64,000 nt of DNA from Paracnuella aquatica (GCF_003332885.2 NZ_QOWJ01000009.1:124001-188000), one strand, 5' to 3'; shown: positions 25,498 to 34,943, numbered from the stretch's first letter. Notes: generated from the letters alone by a model not told the origin. Program-made: numbers and translations.

Positions 25498-26997
25498 TTA
25501 ACCTTTGATTTGATGATACACTTCGCTCCAGCGCAGCTCTTGCTTCAGTTGGTGCAGCCTGGTGTCCTGATCGATCAAAACATACTCGATGCCGGCAATC
25601 TCGGCAAAGTCGGCCATGTGTTCAGCAGTCAGGTTTTGGCTGTAGCAGGTGTGGTGTGCACCGCCGGCATAGATCCATGCAGCGCAACCGGTTTTCATAT
25701 CCGGCATCGGTTTCCACAGCACACGGGCTACGGGCAGTTTGGGCAGTTCGTGTTGTGGTGCCACGGCTTCAACCGTATTGACCAACAGGCGGAAACGGTT
25801 GCCCATATCCACGATGGATGCGTTTAATGCAGCACCGCCATCTACGTTAAACACCAGGCGCACCGGGTCGGCTTTGCCGCCAATACCCAGCGGGTGAATT
25901 TCGCAGGAAGCTTTTCCGTTGGCAATGGAAGGACAGATCTCCAGCATGTGCGACCCCAATACCAGCGGGTTCTTTGGATCGAAGTGGTAGGTATAGTCTT
26001 CCATGAACGAGTTGCCGCCAGGTAGCCCCGCTCCCATTACTTTCATGGCCCGCACCAGGGCAGCAGTTTTCCAGTCGCCTTCGCCGCCAAAGCCATAGCC
26101 ATCGGCCATCAGGCGCTGGGTGGCAATGCCCGGAAGCTGCACCATGCCGTGCAGGTCTTCAAACGTATCGGTAAATCCTTTGAAGTTTCCATCCACCAAA
26201 AACTTGCGCAGGCCCAGTTCAATTTTAGCGGCATCACGGAGCGAAGAATGTTGTTCACCGCCTTTCTTCAGCTTATCGGCCAGGTTGTAGGTGGTTGCAT
26301 ATTCTTCAACCAGCGCATCCAGGTCGCCATCACTAACGGCGTTGATCACCTGCACGAGATCGCCAATGCCATGATAGTTTACCGAGTAGCCAAACTTCAT
26401 TTCGGCTTCTACTTTGTCACCTTCGGTTACGGCCACAAAACGCATATTGTCGCCAAAGCGCACAAAACGTGCACCCTGCCAGTCGTTCCAGCCGGCGGCG
26501 GCCCGGGTCCATGCACCCAGTTGTTGCAGCACTTCTTCGTCCTGCCAGTGGCCTACAACCACTTTGCGGTTGAGGCGCAGCCGGCTCACCATAAAACCAA
26601 ACTCACGGTCGCCATGAGCGCTTTGGTTCAGGTTCATAAAGTCCATGTCGATTTCGCCCCAGGGAATATCACGGTTGAACTGCGTGTGCAGGTGCGCCAT
26701 GGGTTTTTGCAAAATCTGCAGCCCGCGGATCCACATTTTTGCCGGCGAAAAAGTATGCATCCAGGCCACTACGCCAATACACTGCTTGGCGGCGTTGGCT
26801 TCGGCGCAAACGCGGTAAATTTCTTCGGGAGTGGTTACTACCGGCTTAAACACAACAGACACCGGAATGGCTGCAGCGCCGTTGAGCGACTGGGCAATTT
26901 CCTGCGAATGGGCAGCTACCTGCTTCAGGGTTTCTTCACCGTACAGATGCTGGCTGCCGGTAACAAACCAAACTTCGAACTCTTTTAAATTGATCAT
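25498..26997 (-). CDS. araA: L-arabinose isomerase
   Basis: A 499-residue enzyme converting L-arabinose to L-ribulose in the cytoplasm, using Mn2+. The start [24 protein letters not shown] is the classic AraA N-terminus. [20 protein letters not shown] holds one metal/catalytic glutamate and [12 protein letters not shown] the second; HHTCYS near the C-terminus gives a further metal histidine. Full family length. First step of the ara pathway; separated from araD by a strong hairpin, so it probably has its own promoter. Confidence 0.97.
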   Translation of the reverse strand: MINLKEFEVWFVTGSQHLYGEETLKQVAAHSQEIAQSLNGAAAIPVSVVFKPVVTTPEEIYRVCAEANAAKQCIGVVAWMHTFSPAKMWIRGLQILQKPMAHLHTQFNRDIPWGEIDMDFMNLNQSAHGDREFGFMVSRLRLNRKVVVGHWQDEEVLQQLGAWTRAAAGWNDWQGARFVRFGDNMRFVAVTEGDKVEAEMKFGYSVNYHGIGDLVQVINAVSDGDLDALVEEYATTYNLADKLKKGGEQHSSLRDAAKIELGLRKFLVDGNFKGFTDTFEDLHGMVQLPGIATQRLMADGYGFGGEGDWKTAALVRAMKVMGAGLPGGNSFMEDYTYHFDPKNPLVLGSHMLEICPSIANGKASCEIHPLGIGGKADPVRLVFNVDGGAALNASIVDMGNRFRLLVNTVEAVAPQHELPKLPVARVLWKPMPDMKTGCAAWIYAGGAHHTCYSQNLTAEHMADFAEIAGIEYVLIDQDTRLHQLKQELRWSEVYHQIKG

Positions 26998-27346
26998 TGT
27001 GGTTGGTCTTGATATTATTAGTTGAAGAAGTTAAACGAGTGGCCTGCGCAGCGACCGTTGCTTCACGGCGCTGGGGCTACATTTTAAAAAAATGGGGTGC
27101 AAAAAATTTTGAAAAGGTAATGAATGATGGGGCAACATTTACAACCGCAACAGATTGATGAAAGCATGGAGCATGTGCAGCAAGCAAACGGCCTTGCGGC
27201 ACCTGTTGCAAACAGGCATCAAACAAAATTTGGGAATGGCTGTAAGTGTTCATTTTTTGTTGCGGGCAATCGTAAAAATGGAGCAAAGCCAATGTAAAAT
27301 GGTCAATGGCGAAACTAAACCTGTTGTGCGCCATTGACCATTTTAT
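26998..27346. other. araA-araD spacer
   Basis: This 349-bp stretch holds the araD terminator at its right end (27296-27344). Elsewhere I see no gene, no TAnnTTTG element and no strong hairpin. It should contain the araA promoter and control site, which I could not pin down. Confidence 0.5.
27296..27344 (-). terminator. Hairpin/terminator immediately after araD
   Basis: AAAATGGTCAATGGCG (27296-27311) and CGCCATTGACCATTTT (27329-27344) form a perfect 16-bp stem with a 17-nt loop, starting 2 bp after the araD stop. The minus strand continues TTTTACATTGG. Confidence 0.8.
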
Positions 27347-28045
27347 TTACTGACCGTAATAAGAATTCGGTCCGTGCTTGCGTTCGTAATGCTTATTCAC
27401 CAACGCATCTTTTAACCTCGGTGCGTTCGGATTGATCTGCTCGGTTAACAAAGCCATTTTAGCAACCATTTCCAGCACGGCACTATTGTACACTGCTTTG
27501 TCTGGTGTTTTGCCCCAGGTAAATGGTGCATGGTTGCCCACCAAAATCATTTCTACTTCTTTGTAGCTCAGGCCCCGCTCCTGCAGGCAATTGATGATCT
27601 GGAAACCGGTCTGGTATTCGTAATCGCCGCGGATCATTTCATCAGACATGGGCGGTGCACAGGGAATGTCCACTGTTGTATGATCGGCATGCGTGGTACC
27701 GTAGTTAACAATATCGCGCTGCGATTGTGCCCAGGCCGTTGCATACACCGAATGCGTGTGTACAATGCCGCCAATATCTTCCCAATGTTTGTACAGCACG
27801 GCATGCGTTAATGTATCGGAAGAAGGCCGCAAAGAACCGGCAACGGTTTTACCGTCAAAATCAACGATCACCATTTTATCGGGCGACAAATCCTTGTAAG
27901 GCACGCCGCTTGGCTTGATGGCAAATACGCCCTGGCTGCGGTCGGCGGCGCTAACGTTGCCAAATGTAAAAAGCACCAGCCCCAGTTCGGGCAGTTGCAT
28001 GTTGGCTGCATAGGCAGCTTCCTGTATGTGTTGATACGGATTCAT
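27347..28045 (-). CDS. araD: L-ribulose-5-phosphate 4-epimerase
   Basis: A 232-residue class II aldolase-fold epimerase making D-xylulose 5-phosphate. The zinc histidines are in THSVYATAWAQ and HADHTTVDIPCA, with a third in LVGNHAPFTWG; GNVSAADRSQG and KPSGVPY bind phosphate. Full length. One base separates it from araB upstream, so araBD is a single unit. Confidence 0.96.
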   Translation of the reverse strand: MNPYQHIQEAAYAANMQLPELGLVLFTFGNVSAADRSQGVFAIKPSGVPYKDLSPDKMVIVDFDGKTVAGSLRPSSDTLTHAVLYKHWEDIGGIVHTHSVYATAWAQSQRDIVNYGTTHADHTTVDIPCAPPMSDEMIRGDYEYQTGFQIINCLQERGLSYKEVEMILVGNHAPFTWGKTPDKAVYNSAVLEMVAKMALLTEQINPNAPRLKDALVNKHYERKHGPNSYYGQ

Positions 28046-28046
28046 G

Positions 28047-29762
28047 TCAGGCTTCGGTGAGTGTATTTTCTGCGATCAGTTTTTTGGTTTGTGCTTCGAT
28101 GAATGCACCGGTCCGGGCATATTTCTGGTAGCGTTTGGCATAAATGCCTACACTTTCTTCATTGGGAAAATACTCGGCATCAAAGCCCTGCCCCATTGCG
28201 TTCATGGCGTCTTCTACTTTATCATACACACCAGCGGCAGTTGCAGCAAACATGGCAGCACCCAGGGCGCAGGTTTGCTCAGAGCGGTGAATGCGAATAG
28301 GCATGTTCATTACATCGGCCATCATCTGCATAATGAACGGCGATTTTTTGGCAACGCCACCCAAGCCGATCAAACCTTTTACAGGCACGCCTTCTTCTAC
28401 AAAACGATCAACAATGGCCTTAGCGCCAAAGCAGGTAGCTTCCACCAGTGCACGGAACATACGCGGTGCATCGGTGCCCATATTGAGGCCAGTAAATGCA
28501 CCTTTCAGCAGTTGGTCGGCATCGGGTGTGCGGCGGCCGTTGATCCAGTCAATGGCCAACTCGCAGTTGTCGTCGGGCTCAATTTGAGCAGCCTGGCGGC
28601 TTAGCTCGGGAATGATTTTATCCACCGATTCTTCTACCAGTTTTTTAGCGGTATCGGCATCGATGATCGACGATTGCGTGAGCACATTTTGCAACGGCCA
28701 GGCCAGCACATTGCGCAGCCACGCATAGGCATCGCCAAAGGCCGACTGGCCCGCTTCCATACCCAGCATGCCAGGAATAACAGAACCGGGAACCTGTCCG
28801 CAAATGCCCCGCACCAGTTTGTCGCCCACTTCTTCGTTGGGCGCCACCAGTATGTCGCAAGTTGAAGTGCCCATTACTTTCGACAAGTAATAAGGCTCAA
28901 TTTGTCCGCCCACTGCACCCATATGGCAATCGAACGCACCGGCGCCGATTGCAACGGTTTCGGGCAGGCCCAGGCGCTGCGCCCACTCGGCCGAGATGGT
29001 GCCTACAGCGGTATCGGACGTGTATACTTCGGTAAATAATTTTTGGGTAATGCCTTGCAGCAACGGGTCCAGTGCAGTGAAGAATTCATCGGGAGGCAAT
29101 CCGCCCCACTCAACTGCCCACAGCGCTTTGTGGCCCGCAGCACACACGCCGCGTTTGATATCAGCGGCACGTTTGCCACCGGTCAGCAAAAACGGGATCC
29201 AGTCGCAATGTTCCACCCACGAATGTAGGGCGCTGCGCACAGCGGGATCAACGCGAATGGTGCGCAGCAGTTTTGCCCAAAACCATTCCGACGAATAAAT
29301 ACCGCCTACATACTGCAGGTAGTTGGTGTCCCACTTGTCGGCATGGGCATTGATTTCAGCGGCTTCGCCTACTGCGGTATGGTCTTTCCACAACACAAAC
29401 ATGGCGTTGGGATTTTCGGCAAACTGCGGCAACAGGGCCAGCGGCGTACCGGTTTCGTCAACAGCAATGGGTGTGGAACCGGTAGTGTCTACCGAAATGG
29501 CTTTTACATTGGCAGCAATGGCCGGCCCGGCCTGCAACAGGCAACGTTTGATGGTATCTTCCAGGCCTTCGATATAATCGAGCGGGTGCTGCCGAAACTG
29601 GTTAGCGGCAGCATTGCAATACAAACTTTCTTTCCAGCGGGGATAATAAAAAACTGCGGCGGCAACCTCAGTGCCATTGGTGGCATCTACCAGCATGGAC
29701 CGCACCGAATCGGTACCGTAATCCACGCCAATTACGTAGGCTTCTGACAAGCTCATAGTCAA
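28047..29762 (-). CDS. araB: L-ribulokinase
   Basis: A 571-residue FGGY-family kinase phosphorylating L-ribulose. VIGVDYGTDSVRSMLVDA is the N-terminal phosphate loop, AISVDTTGSTPIAVD and GAGAFDCHMGAVGGQ are ribulokinase blocks, and LIGLGGVAKKSPFIMQMMADV is the C-terminal ATP site. ATG at 29762; a second Met is at codon 3. A promoter with a candidate operator lies directly upstream. Confidence 0.96.
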   Translation of the reverse strand: MTMSLSEAYVIGVDYGTDSVRSMLVDATNGTEVAAAVFYYPRWKESLYCNAAANQFRQHPLDYIEGLEDTIKRCLLQAGPAIAANVKAISVDTTGSTPIAVDETGTPLALLPQFAENPNAMFVLWKDHTAVGEAAEINAHADKWDTNYLQYVGGIYSSEWFWAKLLRTIRVDPAVRSALHSWVEHCDWIPFLLTGGKRAADIKRGVCAAGHKALWAVEWGGLPPDEFFTALDPLLQGITQKLFTEVYTSDTAVGTISAEWAQRLGLPETVAIGAGAFDCHMGAVGGQIEPYYLSKVMGTSTCDILVAPNEEVGDKLVRGICGQVPGSVIPGMLGMEAGQSAFGDAYAWLRNVLAWPLQNVLTQSSIIDADTAKKLVEESVDKIIPELSRQAAQIEPDDNCELAIDWINGRRTPDADQLLKGAFTGLNMGTDAPRMFRALVEATCFGAKAIVDRFVEEGVPVKGLIGLGGVAKKSPFIMQMMADVMNMPIRIHRSEQTCALGAAMFAATAAGVYDKVEDAMNAMGQGFDAEYFPNEESVGIYAKRYQKYARTGAFIEAQTKKLIAENTLTEA

Positions 29763-29777
29763 GCGGGTTTTGAATAG

Positions 29778-29809
29778 GAAAGATACAGCATTTCTTTAGA
29801 AGTGTCAAT
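29778..29809 (-). promoter_or_regulatory. Candidate araBD promoter
   Basis: On the minus strand ATTG (29809-29806) is followed after 20 bp by TATCTTTC (29785-29778), one base from TAnnTTTG. The leader would be only 10-15 nt. Confidence 0.5.
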
Positions 29810-29818
29810 ATTACATTT
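29800..29818. promoter_or_regulatory. Possible AraR operator at the araBD promoter
   Basis: AAGTGTCAATATTACATTT is a 19-bp imperfect palindrome (seven of nine base pairs symmetric) that covers the -33 element of the araBD promoter. The AraR link is inferred from position only; I found no second convincing copy in the cluster. Confidence 0.3.
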
Positions 29819-29940
29819 ATGGAGCTATGCTATTTTTGCCCACTCCTTTTTTGGCAAAACAAGTTACTGCAACCATCGCATGCTCCATGCGTCCATTTTT
29901 AGGACCAAATCGGTGCTGCGTAAGGGATACGTGTTTAATT

Positions 29941-29976
29941 AAAACAGCCACTGACCAGTTTGGCAGCGGCTGTTTT
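29941..29976 (-). terminator. Terminator after transketolase C-subunit gene
   Basis: AAAACAGCC (29941-29949) pairs with GGCTGTTTT (29968-29976), with further CTG/CAG and CCA/TGG pairing inside. It lies 40 bp after the stop of the 30017-31003 gene. Confidence 0.75.
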
Positions 29977-30016
29977 AAATTGTGTCAGGTAAATATTGTA
30001 ACGGCCAACTCAGCCC

Positions 30017-31003
30017 TTACAAAGATGCCAGCGAAGCTTTGCCTACTGCATTTTTGCGTTGCATTACTTTCTGCACCGCTTGTACAATATGCGCAGCGTC
30101 GAGGCCATATTTGGTCATCAGTTGTGCAGGGGTTCCGCTTTCGCCAAAGCTGTCGTTTACAGCCACATACTCCTGCGGTACCGGGTCGTGCTGCACCAGC
30201 ACCTGCGCAATGCTGTCGCCCAAGCCACCCAGGCGGTTGTGCTCCTCGGCCGATACCACGCAACGGGTTTTCGCAACCGATTTCAAAACAGCTTCCACAT
30301 CCAGCGGCTTGATGGTGTGGATGTTGATGATTTCGGCATCAATACCCATTTCTGCAAGCTGCTCGCCAGCCAGGATGGCTTCCCACACCAGGTGGCCTGT
30401 TGCAAAAATGCTCACATCGGCACCTTCGTTTACCATCCATGCTTTACCGATCTCGAACTTCTGATCATCGGCGGTAAAAATGGGAACAACCGGGCGGCCA
30501 AAACGCAGGTACACCGGGCCATGATGTTCGGCAATGGCGATGGTGGCGGCTTTGGTCTGGTTAAAATCGCAAGGGTTAATTACGGTCATGCCGGGCAGCA
30601 TTTTCATCATGCCCAGGTCTTCCAATATCTGGTGGGTAGCACCGTCTTCGCCCAGGGTAAGACCTGCATGCGATGCGCAGATCTTTACGTTCTTGTCGCT
30701 GTAGGCAATGCTCTGGCGGATCTGGTCGTACACACGGCCGGTGGAGAAGTTGGCAAATGTGCCGGTGAATGGCACTTTGCCGCCAATGGTTAAACCGGCT
30801 GCAATGCCCATCATGTTGGCTTCGGCTATGCCTACCTGAAAGAACCGCTCAGGAAACTCTTTAATAAAAGCATCCATTTTCAGCGAGCCTACGAGGTCGG
30901 CACAAAGCGCCACCACATTGGGGTTGCGGCGACCGGCTTCCAGCAATCCGGCACCAAAGCCGCTGCGGGTATCTTTCTTTTCGGTGAATGTATATTTCTT
31001 CAT
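30017..31003 (-). CDS. Transketolase, C-terminal subunit
   Basis: A 328-residue half of a split transketolase, comprising the pyrimidine-binding and C-terminal domains. DTRSGFGAGLLEAGRRNPNVVALCADLVGS opens the Pyr domain; RFFQVGIAEANMMGIAAGLTI holds the glutamate that activates thiamine diphosphate; VSAEEHNRLGGLGDSIAQVL is in the C-domain. It acts with the N-terminal subunit encoded 136 bp upstream, moving two-carbon units between pentose phosphates produced by AraD. Its placement suggests an arabinose-induced copy. Confidence 0.93.
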   Translation of the reverse strand: MKKYTFTEKKDTRSGFGAGLLEAGRRNPNVVALCADLVGSLKMDAFIKEFPERFFQVGIAEANMMGIAAGLTIGGKVPFTGTFANFSTGRVYDQIRQSIAYSDKNVKICASHAGLTLGEDGATHQILEDLGMMKMLPGMTVINPCDFNQTKAATIAIAEHHGPVYLRFGRPVVPIFTADDQKFEIGKAWMVNEGADVSIFATGHLVWEAILAGEQLAEMGIDAEIINIHTIKPLDVEAVLKSVAKTRCVVSAEEHNRLGGLGDSIAQVLVQHDPVPQEYVAVNDSFGESGTPAQLMTKYGLDAAHIVQAVQKVMQRKNAVGKASLASL

Positions 31004-31033
31004 TTTGAAAAAGTCTTTGGTAATGTGATTTAT

Positions 31034-31136
31034 GGTGAATTATGATTGATGAATGATGAGTTATGAATGAGGGATGTTTTCGTGATTGAAGCATCCATAC
31101 AATTCATAATTAATAATTCCTAACTCATAATTCAAT
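31034..31136. repeat. Heptad-repeat palindrome R4
   Basis: The left arm 31034-31075 is six 7-bp units (GGTGAAT, TATGATT, ...). The right arm 31101-31135 is five units starting AAT or AAC (AATTCAT, AATTAAT, ...). The arms are imperfect inverses. The right arm begins 4 bp past the stop codon of the transketolase N-subunit gene (31140-31142). It occupies the spacer between the two subunit genes. Confidence 0.85.
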
Positions 31137-31139
31137 CGG

Positions 31140-32003
31140 CTATTTCGCTATTTCATAATCTTCCAGCGTGGAATGCAGTTGCTCCAGCGCCTGCGCCAGC
31201 TGCTCGTCGTTGGGTGCAACGCCGTGCCATTTGTGGCTGCCCATCATAAAGTCTACGCCATAGCCCATGCCGGTGTGCATGAGGATGCAAACGGGTTTGC
31301 CCTGTCCGCACATGCCTTTTGCTTTTTCAAGGGTTTCTACCACTTCGTCCATGTTGTTTCCGTTCATTTCCAGTGCCTGCCAGCCAAAAGCTTCCACTTT
31401 TGCACGCAGATCGCCCAGCGGCATTACCTTATCGGTAGAGCCATCAATCTGCTGCCCGTTGTAGTCAACGGTCCAGATCAGGTTGTCTACTTTTTTGCCA
31501 GGTGCATACAAGGCTGCTTCCCAGATCTGGCCTTCGTCCAATTCGCCATCGCCGGTAAGTACAAAAACAAAGCGGTCGTCGCCGTTGAGTTTTTTCGCTT
31601 GTGCGGCACCGATAGCCACCGAAATGCCCTGGCCCAGCGAGCCCGAAGCAATGCGCACACCGGGTAGCCCCTCGTGTGTGGTGGGGTGGCCCTGCAGGCG
31701 CGAATTTATTTTACGGAAAGTAGCCAGTTCGGATACGTTGAAATAACCAGAGCGGGCCAGCACCGAGTAAAACACGGGCGAAATATGACCGTTGGAAAGA
31801 AAAAACAAATCTTCACCCGTACCGTCCATATTGAACTGCGGGTTGTGTTTCATTACCTTAAAATAAAGGGCAACCAGGAAATCGGCGCAGCCCAGCGAGC
31901 CGCCGGGGTGGCCCGACTGGCAGGCATGCACCATGCGAACGATATCGCGACGCACCTGCACCGCAATACCTTTTATTTCTTCAATGGAACGTTCTTGACT
32001 CAT
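31140..32003 (-). CDS. Transketolase, N-terminal subunit
   Basis: A 287-residue thiamine-diphosphate-binding half of a split transketolase. CQSGHPGGSLGCADFLVALYF and the TPP motif GDGELDEGQIWEAALYA followed by WTVDYNGQQIDG are clear. The start at 32003 (MSQERSIEEIKG) is chosen; the longer frame to 32072 reads through heptad array R5. It needs the C-subunit downstream for activity. Confidence 0.93.
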   Translation of the reverse strand: MSQERSIEEIKGIAVQVRRDIVRMVHACQSGHPGGSLGCADFLVALYFKVMKHNPQFNMDGTGEDLFFLSNGHISPVFYSVLARSGYFNVSELATFRKINSRLQGHPTTHEGLPGVRIASGSLGQGISVAIGAAQAKKLNGDDRFVFVLTGDGELDEGQIWEAALYAPGKKVDNLIWTVDYNGQQIDGSTDKVMPLGDLRAKVEAFGWQALEMNGNNMDEVVETLEKAKGMCGQGKPVCILMHTGMGYGVDFMMGSHKWHGVAPNDEQLAQALEQLHSTLEDYEIAK

Positions 32004-32025
32004 GTTGGAATTGGTGATTGTAAAC

Positions 32026-32140
32026 GTGAATGGTGAATGGTCAATAGAGGAACGTGAATCGTGAATCGTCAAACGTGAATAGTAAACCTATTTGCCAAAA
32101 CCACTACACAATTTTGACGATTCACGTTTGACGTTTCACG
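32026..32140. repeat. Heptad-repeat palindrome R5
   Basis: The left arm 32026-32088 is nine 7-bp units, mostly GTGAATG or GTGAATC variants. The right arm 32112-32139 is four units (TTTTGAC, GATTCAC, ...) that pair with the end of the left arm. The right arm lies 9 bp past the transaldolase stop codon (32149-32151). This is the clearest 7-bp register in the window. Confidence 0.88.
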
Positions 32141-32148
32141 AAAAAGCT

Positions 32149-32823
32149 TTACGCCTTTGCAACCGTTTCCAGCTGCATCTTCTGGGCGTCTTCTACAAAC
32201 TTGGCCAGGCCAATGTCGGTGAGCGGGTGCTTCAGCAGGCCCAGGATGGGCTCCAGCGGGCAGGTGCACACATCGGCACCGGCAGCTGCGCAATCAATAA
32301 TGTGGTTGGGGTTGCGGATCGATGCAGCCAGGATCTGTGTTTTGAAACCCTGCACGCCAAAGATCTGCGCAATTTGCTCAATCAGTTGTACACCGTTCCA
32401 ACCGCTGTCGTCAATGCGCCCAATGAATGGCGATACATAGGTGGCACCTGCCTTTGCAGCCAGGATGGCCTGACCTGCAGAAAAAATCAGGGTGCAGTTG
32501 GTTTTAATGCCGTTGTCGGTAAACCATTTAATGGCTTTGATGCCGTCTTTGATCATCGGCACTTTCACCACGATGTTGGGGTGAATGGCTGCCAGTGCTT
32601 TGCCTTCGGCAATGATGCCGTCGAAATCGGTAGACAGCACTTCGGCAGAGATGTCGCCATCAACCAGTTCGCAAATGGTTTTATAATGGTTGTGAATTGC
32701 TTCTTCGCCACGGATGCCTTCTTTGGCCATCAGTGAAGGGTTGGTCGTTACGCCGTCGAGGATGCCCAGGGCGGCGGCTTCTTTAATCTGCGCCAGGTTG
32801 GCGGTGTCAATGAAAAATTTCAT
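32149..32823 (-). CDS. tal: Transaldolase, small (Fsa/TalC) type
   Basis: A 224-residue class I aldolase of the short transaldolase family. The Schiff-base lysine is in NIVVKVPM and SPFIGRIDD follows the barrel pattern. At the position where fructose-6-phosphate aldolase has a glutamine, this protein has glutamate (ISAEVLSTD), which favours true transaldolase activity. It would move three-carbon units in the pentose phosphate pathway, completing use of xylulose 5-phosphate. Upstream of the transketolase pair, same strand. Confidence 0.92.
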   Translation of the reverse strand: MKFFIDTANLAQIKEAAALGILDGVTTNPSLMAKEGIRGEEAIHNHYKTICELVDGDISAEVLSTDFDGIIAEGKALAAIHPNIVVKVPMIKDGIKAIKWFTDNGIKTNCTLIFSAGQAILAAKAGATYVSPFIGRIDDSGWNGVQLIEQIAQIFGVQGFKTQILAASIRNPNHIIDCAAAGADVCTCPLEPILGLLKHPLTDIGLAKFVEDAQKMQLETVAKA

Positions 32824-33008
32824 GATGTTGAAACTTGACTGTGGTTATATAAAACGTTAGCTTATTACCGGTAAAAATGAACTTTTTCGGCCTAATTTCT
32901 TGACTACTTATTATTGATTACTGACTGAATTTTATTGAATACCGCGGGTAAATGGCGGATAATTTCATCAATATTGAATAACAAGCAATGCAGATCCGTC
33001 GGCCTTTA

Positions 33009-34943
33009 CTATTCCAGCACCAGCACAAATCCGCCCGACGGCTTCAGTGTGATGGTGTGCTCGGCAGCAACCGTTGGCAGCACTGTTTCCACTAAAAACT
33101 GATCGTTGCCCGAATCGGTGATCAGTGTACCCTTTTTCTTTCCAAACTGGGCCAGTGGCAACCGCAATTCTTTGTCTGCAGTTTCGCTGCTGAGGCCTGC
33201 AAGGTACCAACGATTACCCTTACGGCGGGCCAGTACGGCAAATTTTCCCGGAAACCCATCTATGTAGCGTGTTTCATCCCAGGTGGCGGGCAGCTGCCGC
33301 AGGTAATCTTTTACAAAAGCGGGCATTTTAGCCATGCCCTCAGGTGACTCTGCAAAGTGCTGCACTCCCGACAGGAACATCACCGTAGTGGCCAGCTCGA
33401 AGGCCGGTGTAGTGCGCCGCTTTACGTTGGTGTAAATGCGGTTGAGGTTCATGGGTGTAAAGTCCATGGGGTCAAATGCATTGCGGGTAAACGGCAGCAT
33501 GGTGGAATGCGTAGCCTCCTGGTCGGCATCGTACTGCGAAAAAGTAATGAACTCAAAACCTTTCACTGCTTCCACCGTTACCAGGTTGGGATAGGTGCGC
33601 TGCCAGCCACGCGGCAATGTGGCGCCATGGAAATTCACCATCAGGCCAACCACCGCGGCGTCTTTCAAAATCTCGTGGTAGTACTTGATATTCGATTGAC
33701 CATCGCCGCCAAAAAAATCAATTTTCACCCCGCTGATGCCCATCGCTTTGATGCGGTTAAACTCCTGCATGCGGCTTTCGTGGGTCAGCAGTTTATCCTT
33801 CGGTGTATATTTCACCGTGTTCCAAGGTCCCGCCGAGTTGTACCACAAGATCAGCCCCACTCCTTTTTGGGCACCATATTTAGCCAGCTCCGCAATTTTA
33901 TCGTAGCCAATTTTCTGGTCCCAGTTTACATCAATCAGGCAATATTGCCAGCCCATATCAGCAGCAAAATCGATGTACTTTTTTTGTTCGTCGTAAACAA
34001 TAAAATCATCTTTTGAATTGATCCAGCTCCACGATGCCTTGCCGGGTTTTACAAAAGCCGTATTCATCTTGATCTCCGGTGCTGCTACATCGGTGCCCAG
34101 GGTTGAGTGCACAATAGTGGCCAGCGAGCCCACTACCAGCACACGCCACGGCGAATACAGTGCACCGCTGCTGCGCGGTAGTAAATTACCGTCGCCAATC
34201 ACTTCGCGGGGATCGGGAAAAGCCACGCGGTACTCACCGCCGGTGGATGCCGAATCCAGGCGGGTGCCGCAATACGCAGTATCGAGGCCGGCTTCTGAAA
34301 TAAGTACCCAGTTGTTGCCTGTTTGAAACAACGCAGGATACACCCAGCCAGCTTTGTTAGGTGCTGGTGTGCCTGCGGCTATACCTTGCCGGTAGTGCTC
34401 CTCGTAAGAAGGGTTGGTACTTTCCCAGCCGGTTTTGGCTACCGACATGGGTTGCAGCCACGCCTTTGTTTGAGCCGGGAAAAGAAAAGAAGTTTTTTCG
34501 GCTTGCACCGTTTGCATTGCGCCGCCCTTTGCGGGCAGATGATAGCGAAATGCAACGCCATCATCCGACACCTGGAACTCAATATTCATCTGTTGCCCGG
34601 CGCCGTTGCGCAACTGCAGCACCTGGCGGTTAGCAGTATAGTTAGCTACCATTTTTTTACCGGTAAACAACTGGTAGCGGTCCTGAACTTTCTGCAGCGG
34701 CGTGGTGCCCCCTACAGAAAGACCTTCCGAAAAATCGGCATCGGGCTGCACCAGGCCCAGGGACGAAGGCTGCAGTACCATCTCGTTACCCAAGTAAACG
34801 GCGTATTTCGGTTGTCCCTGCCCGTTAACAAACGCAGTGACCTTTATGTTACCCGAAGGGCTTACTACACTCAGCGATGGCTTTTGTGCTGCAACAATGT
34901 TACCCGCCAAAAAAGAAAATGCAACGACGAAAAAATGTTTCAT
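33009..34943 (-). CDS. Glycoside hydrolase family 97 (retaining subgroup)
   Basis: A 644-residue secreted enzyme with signal peptide MKHFFVVAFSFLAGNIVAAQ. It has an N-terminal beta-sandwich, a TIM barrel starting near YIDFAADMGWQYCLIDVNW and a C-terminal sheet domain. The likely nucleophile is D409 in SGVKIDFFGGDGQ, the pattern of the retaining GH97 subgroup; NFHGATLPRGWQRTYPNLVTVEAVKG carries the catalytic glutamate. GH97 includes alpha-glucosidases, alpha-galactosidases and bifunctional beta-L-arabinopyranosidases. The location in an arabinose cluster favours the last two. Acts in the periplasm or outside. Confidence 0.92.
   Translation of the reverse strand: MKHFFVVAFSFLAGNIVAAQKPSLSVVSPSGNIKVTAFVNGQGQPKYAVYLGNEMVLQPSSLGLVQPDADFSEGLSVGGTTPLQKVQDRYQLFTGKKMVANYTANRQVLQLRNGAGQQMNIEFQVSDDGVAFRYHLPAKGGAMQTVQAEKTSFLFPAQTKAWLQPMSVAKTGWESTNPSYEEHYRQGIAAGTPAPNKAGWVYPALFQTGNNWVLISEAGLDTAYCGTRLDSASTGGEYRVAFPDPREVIGDGNLLPRSSGALYSPWRVLVVGSLATIVHSTLGTDVAAPEIKMNTAFVKPGKASWSWINSKDDFIVYDEQKKYIDFAADMGWQYCLIDVNWDQKIGYDKIAELAKYGAQKGVGLILWYNSAGPWNTVKYTPKDKLLTHESRMQEFNRIKAMGISGVKIDFFGGDGQSNIKYYHEILKDAAVVGLMVNFHGATLPRGWQRTYPNLVTVEAVKGFEFITFSQYDADQEATHSTMLPFTRNAFDPMDFTPMNLNRIYTNVKRRTTPAFELATTVMFLSGVQHFAESPEGMAKMPAFVKDYLRQLPATWDETRYIDGFPGKFAVLARRKGNRWYLAGLSSETADKELRLPLAQFGKKKGTLITDSGNDQFLVETVLPTVAAEHTITLKPSGGFVLVLE

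Noticed and set aside
27077-27334. 85-residue minus-strand frame between araD and araA
   Set aside because: It starts inside the araD terminator stem and shows no conserved feature.
32026-32140. CRISPR array in the repetitive spacer
   Set aside because: Units are 7 bp, contiguous and degenerate; there are no constant repeats separated by unique spacers and no cas genes.
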